A stretch of 64,000 nt of DNA, from assembly GCA_021775425.1 (NCBI GenBank), contig JAJFHX010000004.1:186001-250000 (forward strand), written 5' to 3'. This stretch comes from Hyphomicrobiales bacterium. GTDB lineage: Bacteria > Pseudomonadota > Alphaproteobacteria > Rhizobiales > HXMU1428-3. Below the pieces are notes generated by a model, which had not been told where the DNA came from, searched no databases, and was given only the letters and a program-made list of their open reading frames with translations. Numbering within the stretch: the stretch's first letter is position 1; each line of letters starts with the position of its first letter. Of this stretch, positions 18,287 through 26,558 are shown piece by piece. Position numbers and translations under genes: made by a program.

Positions 18287-18918
18287 CAGTAAGCCTCCAA
18301 TATTTTAACTGAACGGGGCAGGGCTGCAATTTCTTTGTCTGTTGTCAGGATGACGTCCATACCGAGGGGGAAGCGGGCATTGTTCTGCTGCATCCAGCTC
18401 CAGAAATCAGGCCCGAGACCGACGGCGTCAAAATTTTCTGTGGTTTTAACACCTGGCCCGCTTAGTGTGACGCCTTCGCTCTTTTTGAAACTTTCCACTT
18501 CGATGATCAGGGTTGTGGAGCGATCGGGAAATGTGGGTGTGCCTAAGGGAAATGGTGGCAGGGATGCGGCGTCATGCCATTTACTAAGAAAAGCGAACTG
18601 AATGCCGGACAGGTCACTGCTGACCGGTGCTGAGCAATGGAAACGTAGAAATTCAATAACGGATTGCTTTGACAGATTCTCATCCAGCCATACCGGGCTT
18701 TCATGATCAGTCAATGTGAGGGCAGCTAATTGTGTTCCCTTATTGATGCCTTCAACCGGAGCAAGATCAACGAGGATCGGTTGTACAGTGCCGGGCTTCG
18801 ACATGGCATTGAGAATTGCGCGAAAGGCAATGGATGACTCAACTGGCGGGTTATGAAATCCATGTATGGGTGTTTCCAAGGTGCTAGTCCTCCCCGCGGA
18901 CCATGGTGAAAAAGTCAA
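18286..18918 (-). CDS. phnH: C-P lyase core subunit PhnH
   Basis: 210 aa. Family motifs are FRAILNAMSKPG near residue 35, TLTDHESPVW, LPPFPLGTPTFPDRS and LSGPGV. PhnH is a dimer in the PhnGHIJ core. The gene overlaps phnG by 35 nt at its 5' end and abuts phnI. Confidence 0.93.
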   Translation of the reverse strand: MTFSPWSAGRTSTLETPIHGFHNPPVESSIAFRAILNAMSKPGTVQPILVDLAPVEGINKGTQLAALTLTDHESPVWLDENLSKQSVIEFLRFHCSAPVSSDLSGIQFAFLSKWHDAASLPPFPLGTPTFPDRSTTLIIEVESFKKSEGVTLSGPGVKTTENFDAVGLGPDFWSWMQQNNARFPLGMDVILTTDKEIAALPRSVKILEAY

Positions 18919-19342
18919 CTTTGGTGGTGGCTACTTTTTCCCGGTGGTGCTGTTTTTTGCTGGCTGCCATTCTGGCTAATGGCTCAATTATTTCTTCTAA
19001 CAGTGATCCGTTTCTGGTTTCGTCCTGCAAGGCGGCATCAAGTTCAGCCGCTACCAGAGCATGGGTGTGATTGCGGCCAAGGACATATGCGTTGCCCTTA
19101 TTGCCAGCGCTCGACTGAACAGTGCAACGGGTGACTGTGGCTTCACCTAAATTGAAAGGTGCACCCGAGCCGCCAGCGCGACCACGAACCATAACCAGCC
19201 CGGTTTCGGGCTTGCGTATGGTCTGAAATTGGTAGTTGTTTCTTTGGTCTTTCCAGAGTTTTTCTAATGTCGGCCAGTCGGCTTTGGCGAGAACTGCCAT
19301 CCATTTTTGCTGGGCTGTTTTATCAACACTGTTTTCGGGCAT
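18884..19342 (-). CDS. phnG: C-P lyase core subunit PhnG
   Basis: About 152 aa from the ATG at 19342, which has CAGGAG 8 nt upstream. An in-frame GTG at 19384 would extend it, but that codon lies inside the Pho box and is unlikely to be translated. Recognisable blocks are WMAVLAKADWPTLE, GLVMVRGRAGGSGAPFNLGEATVTR and HTHALVAAELDAAL. It is the first gene of the phnGHIJKLM-(phnZ-like)-phnN operon. The usual neighbour phnF (GntR regulator) is absent. Confidence 0.92.
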   Translation of the reverse strand: MPENSVDKTAQQKWMAVLAKADWPTLEKLWKDQRNNYQFQTIRKPETGLVMVRGRAGGSGAPFNLGEATVTRCTVQSSAGNKGNAYVLGRNHTHALVAAELDAALQDETRNGSLLEEIIEPLARMAASKKQHHREKVATTKVDFFTMVRGED

Positions 19343-19377
19343 GATTGAAACTCCTGCTGACTTTTTGCCGGAGTTTG

Positions 19378-19395
19378 ATGACACTTATGCGACAA
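19378..19395 (-). promoter_or_regulatory. Pho box upstream of phnG
   Basis: On the minus strand it reads TTGTCGCATAAGTGTCAT, two TGTC-centred repeats exactly 11 bp apart, 36 bp before the phnG ATG. The -10 region after it is weak (CAAAAA at the E. coli phoA spacing). The match is good but less perfect than the site before phnC. Confidence 0.7.
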
Positions 19396-19563
19396 TTCTC
19401 TCAAATTAAAATTGTTGGGTGTGAATATTTGTGAACTCAAACTAACTAAGAGGGATCATCATGAGAAAGCTACTTTTCTGATTTCAGAGTGAGCGGTGGC
19501 AGGTGAGGCTTTCATGTCCTTGCAATGAATATGTAGATATTGACACCAATCATTATATCTACT

Positions 19564-19581
19564 ATTCAAGATATATTGAAT
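19564..19581. promoter_or_regulatory. Palindrome upstream of arsenate reductase, candidate ArsR/SmtB-type operator
   Basis: A perfect inverted repeat ATTCAA-GATATA-TTGAAT, 53 bp before the arsenate reductase start and within AT-rich promoter-like DNA. ArsR/SmtB-family regulators bind such short-arm palindromes. No arsR gene is in the window, so the regulator is unknown. Confidence 0.4.
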
Positions 19582-19633
19582 TTAATGCCTTTCATTCTGT
19601 TCCTGTTAAAATTAGCCTTTAGAGAGACGTCTG

Positions 19634-20140
19634 ATGACCAATTCTGTTTATAATGTTCTGTTTTTATGTACTGGAAATTCCGCCCGCTCCATTCTTGCTG
19701 AGGCAATTATGAACCGAGTTGGTGCTGGAAAATTTAAAGCTTATTCGGCTGGCTCAATGCCAAAAGGTGAGGTACACCCGCAATCAATCGCCTTGTTACA
19801 GCGGACGAATTATGACACAAGCTTTGCGCGTTCTAAGAACTGGGAAGAATTTGCAACGGATGATGCGCCTAAGCTCGATTTTGTGTTTACGGTTTGTGAT
19901 AATGCGGCGGGTGAGGCCTGCCCAGTCTGGCCGGGGCAACCTATGTCAGCTCACTGGGGGGTGCCTGACCCGGCAGCTGTTGAAGGTACTGAACCAGAAA
20001 TTGCACTTGCATTTTCAGATACTTACCGAATGTTGAACAATCGCATTTCGATCTTCTGTTCTTTGCCGCTTGAAAGCATTGATAAGCTCTCACTTCAGGA
20101 AAAACTCGATGAAATCGGCAAAAGCAGAGAAGACGCTTAA
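19634..20140 (+). CDS. arsC: Low-molecular-weight-phosphatase-type arsenate reductase ArsC
   Basis: 168 aa. The N-terminal phosphate-binding loop CTGNSARS (Cys near residue 12) is that of the thioredoxin- or mycothiol-coupled arsenate reductases and LMW phosphatases. FVFTVCDNAAGEACPVWPGQ and HWGVPDPA are characteristic of the ArsC branch. It reduces arsenate to arsenite in the cytoplasm. No arsR, arsB or acr3 is adjacent, so export must be encoded elsewhere. Its stop lies 11 bp from that of the convergent glycosyltransferase. Confidence 0.88.
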   Translation: MTNSVYNVLFLCTGNSARSILAEAIMNRVGAGKFKAYSAGSMPKGEVHPQSIALLQRTNYDTSFARSKNWEEFATDDAPKLDFVFTVCDNAAGEACPVWPGQPMSAHWGVPDPAAVEGTEPEIALAFSDTYRMLNNRISIFCSLPLESIDKLSLQEKLDEIGKSREDA

Positions 20141-20151
20141 ACTGGCTCTGG

Positions 20152-21906
20152 TCATTGACCGTTGGTTATTTGCTGCCTGAAAATGGTGAGTGTTATCATT
20201 TTGCCTTTCGATACATTGAAGCCGCTGATCTGATCTTCGACCAGCAGGTTCAGACCCAGATCAGTTGCTGCGGATAAGAATTTTTTACGTTCTTTTTCCT
20301 CAATCACGATGAGCGGGCAAACTTCACCTCTGGCTAACAAAGCCGCTGCGGTTTCTGGTGCTGTCAACCGGGTGTTGGTGCCTAGGTAGTAAACATTGCT
20401 TGGTTCCGGATAGCCAGAGATGGCAACGGGTTTGTTTTGGCAGAGCTTTTCAGTATTCATTTTTTGTGCGAGCTGGCTTGATGGCCAGAGGGATTTTATA
20501 TCCGGCAACATATAATTGAATGTCGCACAATAAAATATTGCCGTCGTGACAATTAAGGGCGTGATTAATCGCAAAGCCGTTTGCTGCTTTCCATTGCCTT
20601 TAGCCAACATCTGGTAAGCTACAAAAATCGAGGCTAGAATTACCAGCACTCCGGAGATCAGGCTGAACCATTCATAGAGACCGAGTGCATCGAAATCATT
20701 CAACGGTGGTGCGGTGAAATATATTGAAAGCCCTGCAGGAACCGAGATCAGCAATATTGTGAACACCACAAAAATAAGGACATTAGCGAACTGCAGGCGG
20801 TAAGTGAATTTATCTTCCAGCAGATGTTTTGCGTTAGTGAGGGCCAGACTGGTCAGAATGGCGATGGCCGGGTAGAGCGGCAGTGTGTAATGGGGCAGTT
20901 TGGTGACGACAAGTTCAAATATGATCCAGGAAGGCCAGATCCAGCACAGCAGAAATTTTATGCTTTCTTCGTGGCGATTTTTGAAGGCATAGACATTTTG
21001 GAGGGCTGTAAAAATACTGGCGGGCCAGAAGCAGGCGAAATACACAATCAGATGATAGCCGGGTGGCATGCCATGAGAGTCATCTGATTTCGTTACCTTG
21101 CCAAGCAGCGCATGGCCAAGGCTGTCTGACAAGAACTGGCCGTTGGTTTTAATCGTGATCATGATTAACCAGGGGGCGACAATGAGGGCGAGCAGACACA
21201 GCCCTTTAATGGGGTGGAGTCTTCCGAGCCAGGTCCATGATTTTTCAACCACTGATAAGGCCAGCATCGTTGTCACCGAGACGAGCAATATCAGGGGTCC
21301 TTTAATCATCAGGCCGAGACCCGTTGCCAACCAGAACAACAAGGGAGCTGCGAAAAAATTATCGCGAGGTGAATTTCTTTCCTGCCAGACGCAATATAGA
21401 GCGGCCATTGAGATGGTGGTTGCGGCCAGAAGCAGCGCATCTGTTTTTGCAGTTCTTGCTTCGATGGCGATGATCATGCTGGCAGCCAGCATCAGACCGG
21501 CCAGCAGGCCGATATTTGCGCCGCCAATGCGAGCCCCAAGCCAGGCTACGGCCATAATGGCGGCCAATGCTCCCAATAAAGATGGCAGGCGATACGCTGT
21601 GATACTGGCTCGCTCTGCGCCAAAGACGGTCGCAGAAGCTGATTGCAGCCAATATGTCAGAACAGGTTTGACATATCTGGTCTGTTCCTGAAAGCGGATG
21701 TCGATATAATCACCTGTTTCCAGCATCTGCTTTGAAGCTTGTGCGTATCTAGCTTCATCTCTGTCCATCACCGGTAGTGATATTTGCCCGGGGATAAGTA
21801 ACAGCAAGCTGGTCAGCAGCAATATCAGCCATTGTTTTAGAGAAAGGTACTGTTTTGGAGTAAGACACTGGTTTGGAGAGAGGCTCTCAGATCCTAGAGC
21901 GTTCAT
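20152..21906 (-). CDS. GT39/ArnT-like glycosyltransferase (lipid-linked sugar to lipid A or other envelope acceptor)
   Basis: 584 aa with about 11-13 predicted helices and a soluble C-terminal tail, as in ArnT/PMT_2. The periplasmic loop after helix 1 has the family motif DRDEARYAQ. It is followed by RFQEQTRYVKPVLTYWLQ, where the substrate-binding charged residues lie. Such enzymes transfer aminoarabinose, galacturonic acid or other sugars from undecaprenyl-type phosphate. The ATG overlaps the GT2 gene by 4 nt. The first ~25 residues (LSPNQC-LTPKQY-LSLKQW) come from a degenerate 18-bp tandem repeat. The sugar and acceptor are not predictable. Confidence 0.85.
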   Translation of the reverse strand: MNALGSESLSPNQCLTPKQYLSLKQWLILLLTSLLLLIPGQISLPVMDRDEARYAQASKQMLETGDYIDIRFQEQTRYVKPVLTYWLQSASATVFGAERASITAYRLPSLLGALAAIMAVAWLGARIGGANIGLLAGLMLAASMIIAIEARTAKTDALLLAATTISMAALYCVWQERNSPRDNFFAAPLLFWLATGLGLMIKGPLILLVSVTTMLALSVVEKSWTWLGRLHPIKGLCLLALIVAPWLIMITIKTNGQFLSDSLGHALLGKVTKSDDSHGMPPGYHLIVYFACFWPASIFTALQNVYAFKNRHEESIKFLLCWIWPSWIIFELVVTKLPHYTLPLYPAIAILTSLALTNAKHLLEDKFTYRLQFANVLIFVVFTILLISVPAGLSIYFTAPPLNDFDALGLYEWFSLISGVLVILASIFVAYQMLAKGNGKQQTALRLITPLIVTTAIFYCATFNYMLPDIKSLWPSSQLAQKMNTEKLCQNKPVAISGYPEPSNVYYLGTNTRLTAPETAAALLARGEVCPLIVIEEKERKKFLSAATDLGLNLLVEDQISGFNVSKGKMITLTIFRQQITNGQ

Positions 21907-21942
21907 GAGGAGTAAGACTCTGTCGAAGGTACTGGTTTGGGT
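21847..21942. repeat. Degenerate 18-bp tandem repeat across the GT2/GT39 junction
   Basis: Related units of the type ACTGTTTTGGAGTAAGAC / ACTGGTTTGGAGAGAGGC recur on both sides of the overlapping stop/start codons, with a further copy near 21914-21940. They encode a six-residue repeat at the GT39 N-terminus and the low-complexity tail PKPVPSTESYSS of the GT2 protein. Confidence 0.55.
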
Positions 21943-22742
21943 TTGGATATTATGTGGTTTTCATTGTTTGCGACTACGGTTGTTGTTCCCTCAATGTTAC
22001 GTAGCAACAGGGCGGGTGCCGGCACATGTGTGCGGCGCATCAACCAGATAACACCCATGAGATCGAACAGACCTGCAATCGCGCGGCCGATATTGCTGTA
22101 TTTAGACTGGCCGGATTGCCTTGGCCGGTTTGTTACAGGAACATTGATGGTTTCAAAGCCGAGATGAGAGGTGAAAGCCGGAAGATAACGGTGGAGGGCA
22201 TCAAAGAACGGCATGGCCAGAAACAAATCTCTTGATACCAGTTTGAGACCGCAGGCGGTATCCGGGCAATTGTCATTCAGGAGTGATTTTCTTAAGCCAT
22301 TGGCTAATCCTGATGCCCATTTTCTGTTGTTGCCATCAGTGCGGCTGGTTCTGTTGCCAGCAACGAGGGCGGTTTTTTCTATCTTTGTCAGATCAACTTT
22401 TTTTGCCATGTTCAGCAAGTTGACAGGGTCATCCTGACCATCACCATCCATGGTGCCGACCCAGAGATTTTTTGCCATCAACATGCCTGTTCTTAATGCG
22501 GCGCTTTTGCCGGAACGATTGGGATGCTTTTGCCAGCGCAGCTCTTTGTACCTTGTTGATTTTTCAGCCAGCAGTGGGGCAACCTGATCATCACTGCCAT
22601 CGTCAATAATTATCAGATCAAGGGAGTGATGAGGGGTGACTTTTTCTATCACTTCATCAATGACGGCACCGATGTTTTCCCGCTCATTATAGATGGGGAT
22701 GATGATTGTTAGCGGGGGTTTGATATTACCTGATACACTCAT
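21903..22742 (-). CDS. GT2 family polyprenyl-phosphate glycosyltransferase (DPM1/ArnC-like)
   Basis: 279 aa. IPIYNERENIGAVIDE at the N-terminus, DDGSDD and the metal-binding MDGDGQDDP are the GT-A fold signatures. It likely makes a polyprenyl-phosphate sugar donor for the adjacent GT39 enzyme, with which it is translationally coupled. It lacks the two C-terminal helices of ArnC, ending with a single short hydrophobic stretch (GLFDLMGVIWLM). The paired LAB-N and PAP2 genes upstream support a lipid-A or envelope modification cluster. Confidence 0.87.
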   Translation of the reverse strand: MSVSGNIKPPLTIIIPIYNERENIGAVIDEVIEKVTPHHSLDLIIIDDGSDDQVAPLLAEKSTRYKELRWQKHPNRSGKSAALRTGMLMAKNLWVGTMDGDGQDDPVNLLNMAKKVDLTKIEKTALVAGNRTSRTDGNNRKWASGLANGLRKSLLNDNCPDTACGLKLVSRDLFLAMPFFDALHRYLPAFTSHLGFETINVPVTNRPRQSGQSKYSNIGRAIAGLFDLMGVIWLMRRTHVPAPALLLRNIEGTTTVVANNENHIISKPKPVPSTESYSS

Positions 22743-22753
22743 ATTACGCCCCG

Positions 22754-23644
22754 TTACAATCTGAAATTTCGGCTTAGATTTTTTACCGGACTGATATCAG
22801 GTAACAGGTAGATGCGTTTTAGAGCAGACCTGAATAAACGACTGATCAACGGCAGTAAGTATTGACGGAAATACCATGGCATGAGGTAACGGCCCTGGAT
22901 GCGTGAAGCGATGCCATTTTTGTAACCGGCTGACACTTCTTGCTGACCGCGAAATAAGATGCCTTTGATAACAAAATGGCGTTTGACATATATCGCAATG
23001 CAACTACCGAGAATGGCACCGATGACAATATCCGTCATATAGTGAGCGCCAATCAGATATCTGGAAAGTGCGATCCAGAAGGCAATGGAAATGAGTGTGA
23101 AGCGCAGCTTTGGAAAGATCAGGCTGATGGCAATGGCAAAGGCAAAAGATGTTGTTGCATGGCCGGAGGGAAAGCTTGCGTGTGCCGGATCAAATACCAG
23201 CGGGTCAAACGAGAAGGTTCCGAAGTTTTCATAAAACTTTGGCCGGGCGCGACCAAGCAGGTTCTTGAAAAAAAGGGCAATGAGACCGGCGCTTGCAACG
23301 GCGACAAAAATAAACGCCGCAAAATTTTTCATATGCAGGTAAGCGGCACGCAACCTGAATGTGGTGACGTTGCGGGCAAAACAAAATGCCATAATGAACA
23401 ACAGACCGGCTGGGATAAGAACAACGCCGCCTCTTCCTAAATGACTGATCTGGCGTGAAAATTCTTTTATATCAGGATTGGCATGAGTGCTTAGATTATA
23501 AAAAACCGGGTCGATAATCGTAAAGCCAAGGGCAAGGCAGCTAAAGGCCAGAAACAGACGATCCAGCGTAGATGTTTTGAGGTAGAACTGCTCAATTTTC
23601 TGAAACTGTGACATACGCCTGGTTACCCTCTTTTCGTCACTCAT
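22754..23644 (-). CDS. PAP2-family membrane phosphatase (LpxE/undecaprenyl-PP phosphatase type)
   Basis: 296 aa, about six helices. All three acid-phosphatase motifs are intact: KNLLGRARP, FPSGHATTSFAFA, and RYLIGAHYMTDIVIG. It removes phosphate from a lipid substrate on the periplasmic side; lipid A 1- or 4'-phosphate or undecaprenyl pyrophosphate are the usual substrates. The C-terminal 70 residues after the last motif are basic and unlike the family core. An in-frame ATG at 23614 is an alternative start. It lies 11 bp upstream of the GT2 gene, same operon. Confidence 0.88.
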   Translation of the reverse strand: MSDEKRVTRRMSQFQKIEQFYLKTSTLDRLFLAFSCLALGFTIIDPVFYNLSTHANPDIKEFSRQISHLGRGGVVLIPAGLLFIMAFCFARNVTTFRLRAAYLHMKNFAAFIFVAVASAGLIALFFKNLLGRARPKFYENFGTFSFDPLVFDPAHASFPSGHATTSFAFAIAISLIFPKLRFTLISIAFWIALSRYLIGAHYMTDIVIGAILGSCIAIYVKRHFVIKGILFRGQQEVSAGYKNGIASRIQGRYLMPWYFRQYLLPLISRLFRSALKRIYLLPDISPVKNLSRNFRL

Positions 23645-23761
23645 CTATTTTCGTTATACTTAGGTTCTATCTTTAAGCAAAATCGTTCTGCTAAATTCTG
23701 CGTTACTCCGCAGGCTTTTGGTGTGACAGGCAGGCGAGTTTGTTCTTTCACCAGAGACTGG

Positions 23762-24097
23762 TCACTCACCAGCGAGTAAGGCCTCTTGCTTGAATTTATT
23801 TTTGTTTTTCCAGATCAGATAAATATTGCGCGAATAGATAAACAGGCCTGTGCCCTGGCCTATGATGAAAACCGGGTCCATTCGATGGAGGGCATAGATG
23901 AACAGCATGAAACCGCCGGCGAAACTGAAATACCAGAATGTTTCAGGGACGATGCTTCTTTGGGCTCTCTCGCTTGCAATCCACTGGATGATAAAACGCA
24001 TTGAGAACATGGCCTGAGCAGAAAAACCCAGAACCAGCCAGAGCAGTTCAACATTCGAAATTGACGCCCACCAGATTATTAGTTTTGAAAATTCCAC
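23762..24097 (-). CDS. Lipid-A-disaccharide synthase N-terminal-domain (LAB-N) protein
   Basis: 111 aa, three helices. GFSAQAMFSMRFIIQWIASE and VPETFWYFSFAGGFMLFIYAL are the hallmark of the LAB_N family. Despite the name these are small membrane proteins, not LpxB. They often sit beside DPM1-like glycosyltransferases and GT39 enzymes and are thought to help make or move the polyprenyl-phosphate sugar. It is the first gene of the leftward lipid cluster; its divergent neighbour is another PAP2 gene. Confidence 0.9.
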   Translation of the reverse strand: MEFSKLIIWWASISNVELLWLVLGFSAQAMFSMRFIIQWIASERAQRSIVPETFWYFSFAGGFMLFIYALHRMDPVFIIGQGTGLFIYSRNIYLIWKNKNKFKQEALLAGE

Positions 24098-24324
24098 CCG
24101 ATAAATCCATATCCAAAATTCTTAACCGATCAGATCAGGTTACAAAGTCTCTGTGAAAGTTAGGTGACGTTTTAAAATTTTATCCGGTCTTAAAATTCAA
24201 CAAGATTAGCAATTCACAATTTAAATTTATGCATTGTCATAAGCCCGTTATGGAGCGTTCCTAGGGTGAGGCTCAGCATGAAAAAATATGTTGATCTGTC
24301 AGCAAAAATTTTGGGGGAAGTTTT

Positions 24325-25149
24325 ATGCAGGATGACAAATTTGCAGGTGGCGCACAGCTCCTGCATGATCGGGATTATGTCGAGAGCACAGGTTATATCA
24401 GGGAAAATCTACAGATCGGGTTTCTGGTGTTTTTTCTTGCGACAGTGAGCTTTTCTATTTTTTCTCAAACAGATGTTTCTGTCAGTCATTTGTTTTTTGA
24501 CGAGGCTGCCGGCTTCATTTTTCATGATAGCGGCTTTGCCAGTTTCCTGCGTAATGTTTTCAGGGCTATTTTTGTTCTCACCTTTTTGTTTACCTGCCTT
24601 GGCATGGGGTTTTTGCTCATGGTGCTTGGCAAAAATGGCGCGAAATATGCCCCCAAATGGGTGTTTGTGTTTTTGTGTCTGACGATCGGCCCGGGGCTGG
24701 TTGCCAATGTTATCATCAAAGGCAACTGGGGCAGAGCACGCCCCGTGCAGATTGAGGAATTTAATGGCAATAAGAAATTTACTCCGCCGCTGTTCCGCGC
24801 TAACCAATGTGAAGGTATGAATTGTTCTTTCGTCAGCGGGGAAGCCTCAAGCATATTTGCTATCTTTTTTACACTCGCCATGATTACTTCAGGTTTACTG
24901 CGTGAAAGATTATTTCAGCTTGGTCTGGTGGCCGGGTTTTCTGCAGGGATGGTCAGGGTTGCACAAGGGAAACATTTTCTCTCTGATATTATTTTTGCCG
25001 GTATTTTTATGTGGCTCACGGTGCTGTTGGTCTGGTGGATGACTTTTATTGTCTGGCCGAAGAGACACTCAATTCTTGAAACAGCCAGAGCTATGAGTTT
25101 GTCCTATTATGGCTATATTTCTCAGCTGGCTGTCCAATTGCGCAGTTGA
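24325..25149 (+). CDS. PAP2-family membrane protein with altered motif 2
   Basis: 274 aa, about six helices. Motif 1 reads KGNWGRARP and motif 3 is RVAQGKHFLSDII. Motif 2 is CSFVSGEAS: glutamate replaces the histidine of the usual PSGH, and a cysteine-containing loop precedes it (QCEGMNCSF). The family remains clear. It may have altered specificity, as in the PAP2 subgroup next to LPS-modification genes in Alphaproteobacteria. It is divergent from the LAB-N/PAP2/GT2/GT39 operon, sharing a 227-bp intergenic region. Confidence 0.82.
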   Translation: MQDDKFAGGAQLLHDRDYVESTGYIRENLQIGFLVFFLATVSFSIFSQTDVSVSHLFFDEAAGFIFHDSGFASFLRNVFRAIFVLTFLFTCLGMGFLLMVLGKNGAKYAPKWVFVFLCLTIGPGLVANVIIKGNWGRARPVQIEEFNGNKKFTPPLFRANQCEGMNCSFVSGEASSIFAIFFTLAMITSGLLRERLFQLGLVAGFSAGMVRVAQGKHFLSDIIFAGIFMWLTVLLVWWMTFIVWPKRHSILETARAMSLSYYGYISQLAVQLRS

Positions 25150-25250
25150 AGCAACAATTCCACCACGGCACCCATTTTTATCGTCTTTGTTGCAGCCTGA
25201 GGTTCGTTTCGAATTTCCTACTGTTTGATCTATACCGCAGTACTGTTTCC

Positions 25251-25293
25251 TAATAGTATCTGGTCTAATAGTATCTGGCCTTATACAATCAGG
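25251..25293 (+). repeat. 15-bp tandem repeat upstream of RND adaptor gene
   Basis: TAATAGTATCTGGTC at 25251-25265 is repeated as TAATAGTATCTGGCC at 25266-25280 and more weakly as TTATACAATCAGG at 25281-25293. It lies about 55 bp before the adaptor start, where an operator or slippage-prone spacer could affect expression. Confidence 0.7.
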
Positions 25294-25346
25294 TTAACTA
25301 TAATTTTAACGATGTTCAATTTACCGGGTATATGGGTGGTCATTCG

Positions 25347-26558
25347 ATGTTGCTTTCTTTCCCCTTCAACACTGTTCTCAAATTATCAGCGCCAAAGTGG
25401 CGCTGGTGTTATGCTTTTAGCTTCGTCTCACTCATTTTAACCGGCACTCAGCCGTTATTGGCCAAAGATGAAGTCACCCCGCCAAAGCCAGTGGTCACGG
25501 TTACCAAATCTGTCATCGCTGAGGTTGTGAGCCGGGTGCCTGTCTCCGGCACGCTAGTGCCGCGCGATGAAGTGCTGGTGAACCCGCAGGTCACTGGCCA
25601 TGAGATCAATGACATCAAGGTTGATATTGGTGACAGTGTTAGAGAAGGGGATGTGCTGCTTGTTCTTAATGACAAAACCCTCAAGGCACAACTTGCGCAG
25701 GCTGAGGCGGCTGTCAGTCAGGCGAAGGCTTCTGTCAGCCAGGCGGAAAGCCAGATAGATTCTGCCAGTGCAAATGCCATACAGGCGAAAGCTGCCCTGG
25801 AGCGGGCGAAGAAACTGCGTGAAAATGGCAACCTGGCCCAATCCACACTAGATCAAAACATTGCAACGGAGGCCTCAGCAAGTGCGACGCTGGCCTCGGC
25901 TGAAGATGGGCTTGCACTTGCCAAAGCACAGCTTGCTTCTGCCATTTCACAACGTGACCTTGCGGCGCTAAATCTGGAACGGACCAAGATCAAAGCACCT
26001 GTAAGCGGTGTAATCTCTGCCAAGATGGCAAAAATCGGCGCGATTGCCAGCTCTGCCGGGGAGCCGATGTTTCGGATTATCAAGGATGGTGTTATTGAGA
26101 TGGAAGCAGAAGTGATTGAAAGCTCGCTTGGTAAAATCAGCCCACAGAATAAAGCTGAATTGAAAATTGCCGGAATCGGGGCGATTGAAGGCAGTGTACG
26201 GCTGATTGCGCCAACTGTTGATGCGGTGACAAGGCTTGGCATTGTCAAAGTTGAGGTGAATAAACATGCCTTGCTGCGCAGTGGCTTATATGCTGGCGGA
26301 TGGATTATTACTGACCGGCATGAGGCAACGACAGTGCCTTCTTCGGCAGTATTGTCAGACGCTGACGGCAGCTATGTATTGACTGTGGTTGATAACAAAA
26401 TCGCACGAAAAAAGGTTGTTGCCGGTTTAATCTGGCAGGACAAGCGAGAGATTATCGAGGGCCTTAAACCGGATGAAACTGTTGTTGCTAAAGCTGGTGC
26501 TTTTTTTGCTGATGGGGATATTATTTCACCAATGATGAAAAAGGTTAGTGCCAAATGA
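25347..26558 (+). CDS. RND efflux periplasmic adaptor subunit (AcrA/MexA family)
   Basis: About 403 aa from the ATG at 25347 (GGTGG 8 nt upstream); an ATG at 25332 is also in frame. A signal peptide ends near LLAKDE. The lipoyl halves are VNPQVTGHEINDIKVDIGDSV and LNLERTKIKAPVSGVISAK, flanking a long Ala-rich coiled-coil hairpin (residues about 110-205). A beta-barrel and membrane-proximal domain follow. It overlaps the pump gene by 4 nt. No outer-membrane channel gene is present, so a shared TolC is likely. Confidence 0.92.
   Translation: MLLSFPFNTVLKLSAPKWRWCYAFSFVSLILTGTQPLLAKDEVTPPKPVVTVTKSVIAEVVSRVPVSGTLVPRDEVLVNPQVTGHEINDIKVDIGDSVREGDVLLVLNDKTLKAQLAQAEAAVSQAKASVSQAESQIDSASANAIQAKAALERAKKLRENGNLAQSTLDQNIATEASASATLASAEDGLALAKAQLASAISQRDLAALNLERTKIKAPVSGVISAKMAKIGAIASSAGEPMFRIIKDGVIEMEAEVIESSLGKISPQNKAELKIAGIGAIEGSVRLIAPTVDAVTRLGIVKVEVNKHALLRSGLYAGGWIITDRHEATTVPSSAVLSDADGSYVLTVVDNKIARKKVVAGLIWQDKREIIEGLKPDETVVAKAGAFFADGDIISPMMKKVSAK

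Noticed and set aside
21098-21691. 197-codon plus-strand frame within the GT39 gene
   Set aside because: Antisense shadow of a conserved membrane protein; no start signal.
24266-24448. Small plus-strand frame before the second PAP2 gene
   Set aside because: It overlaps the PAP2 coding start in another frame, and its product has no recognisable features.
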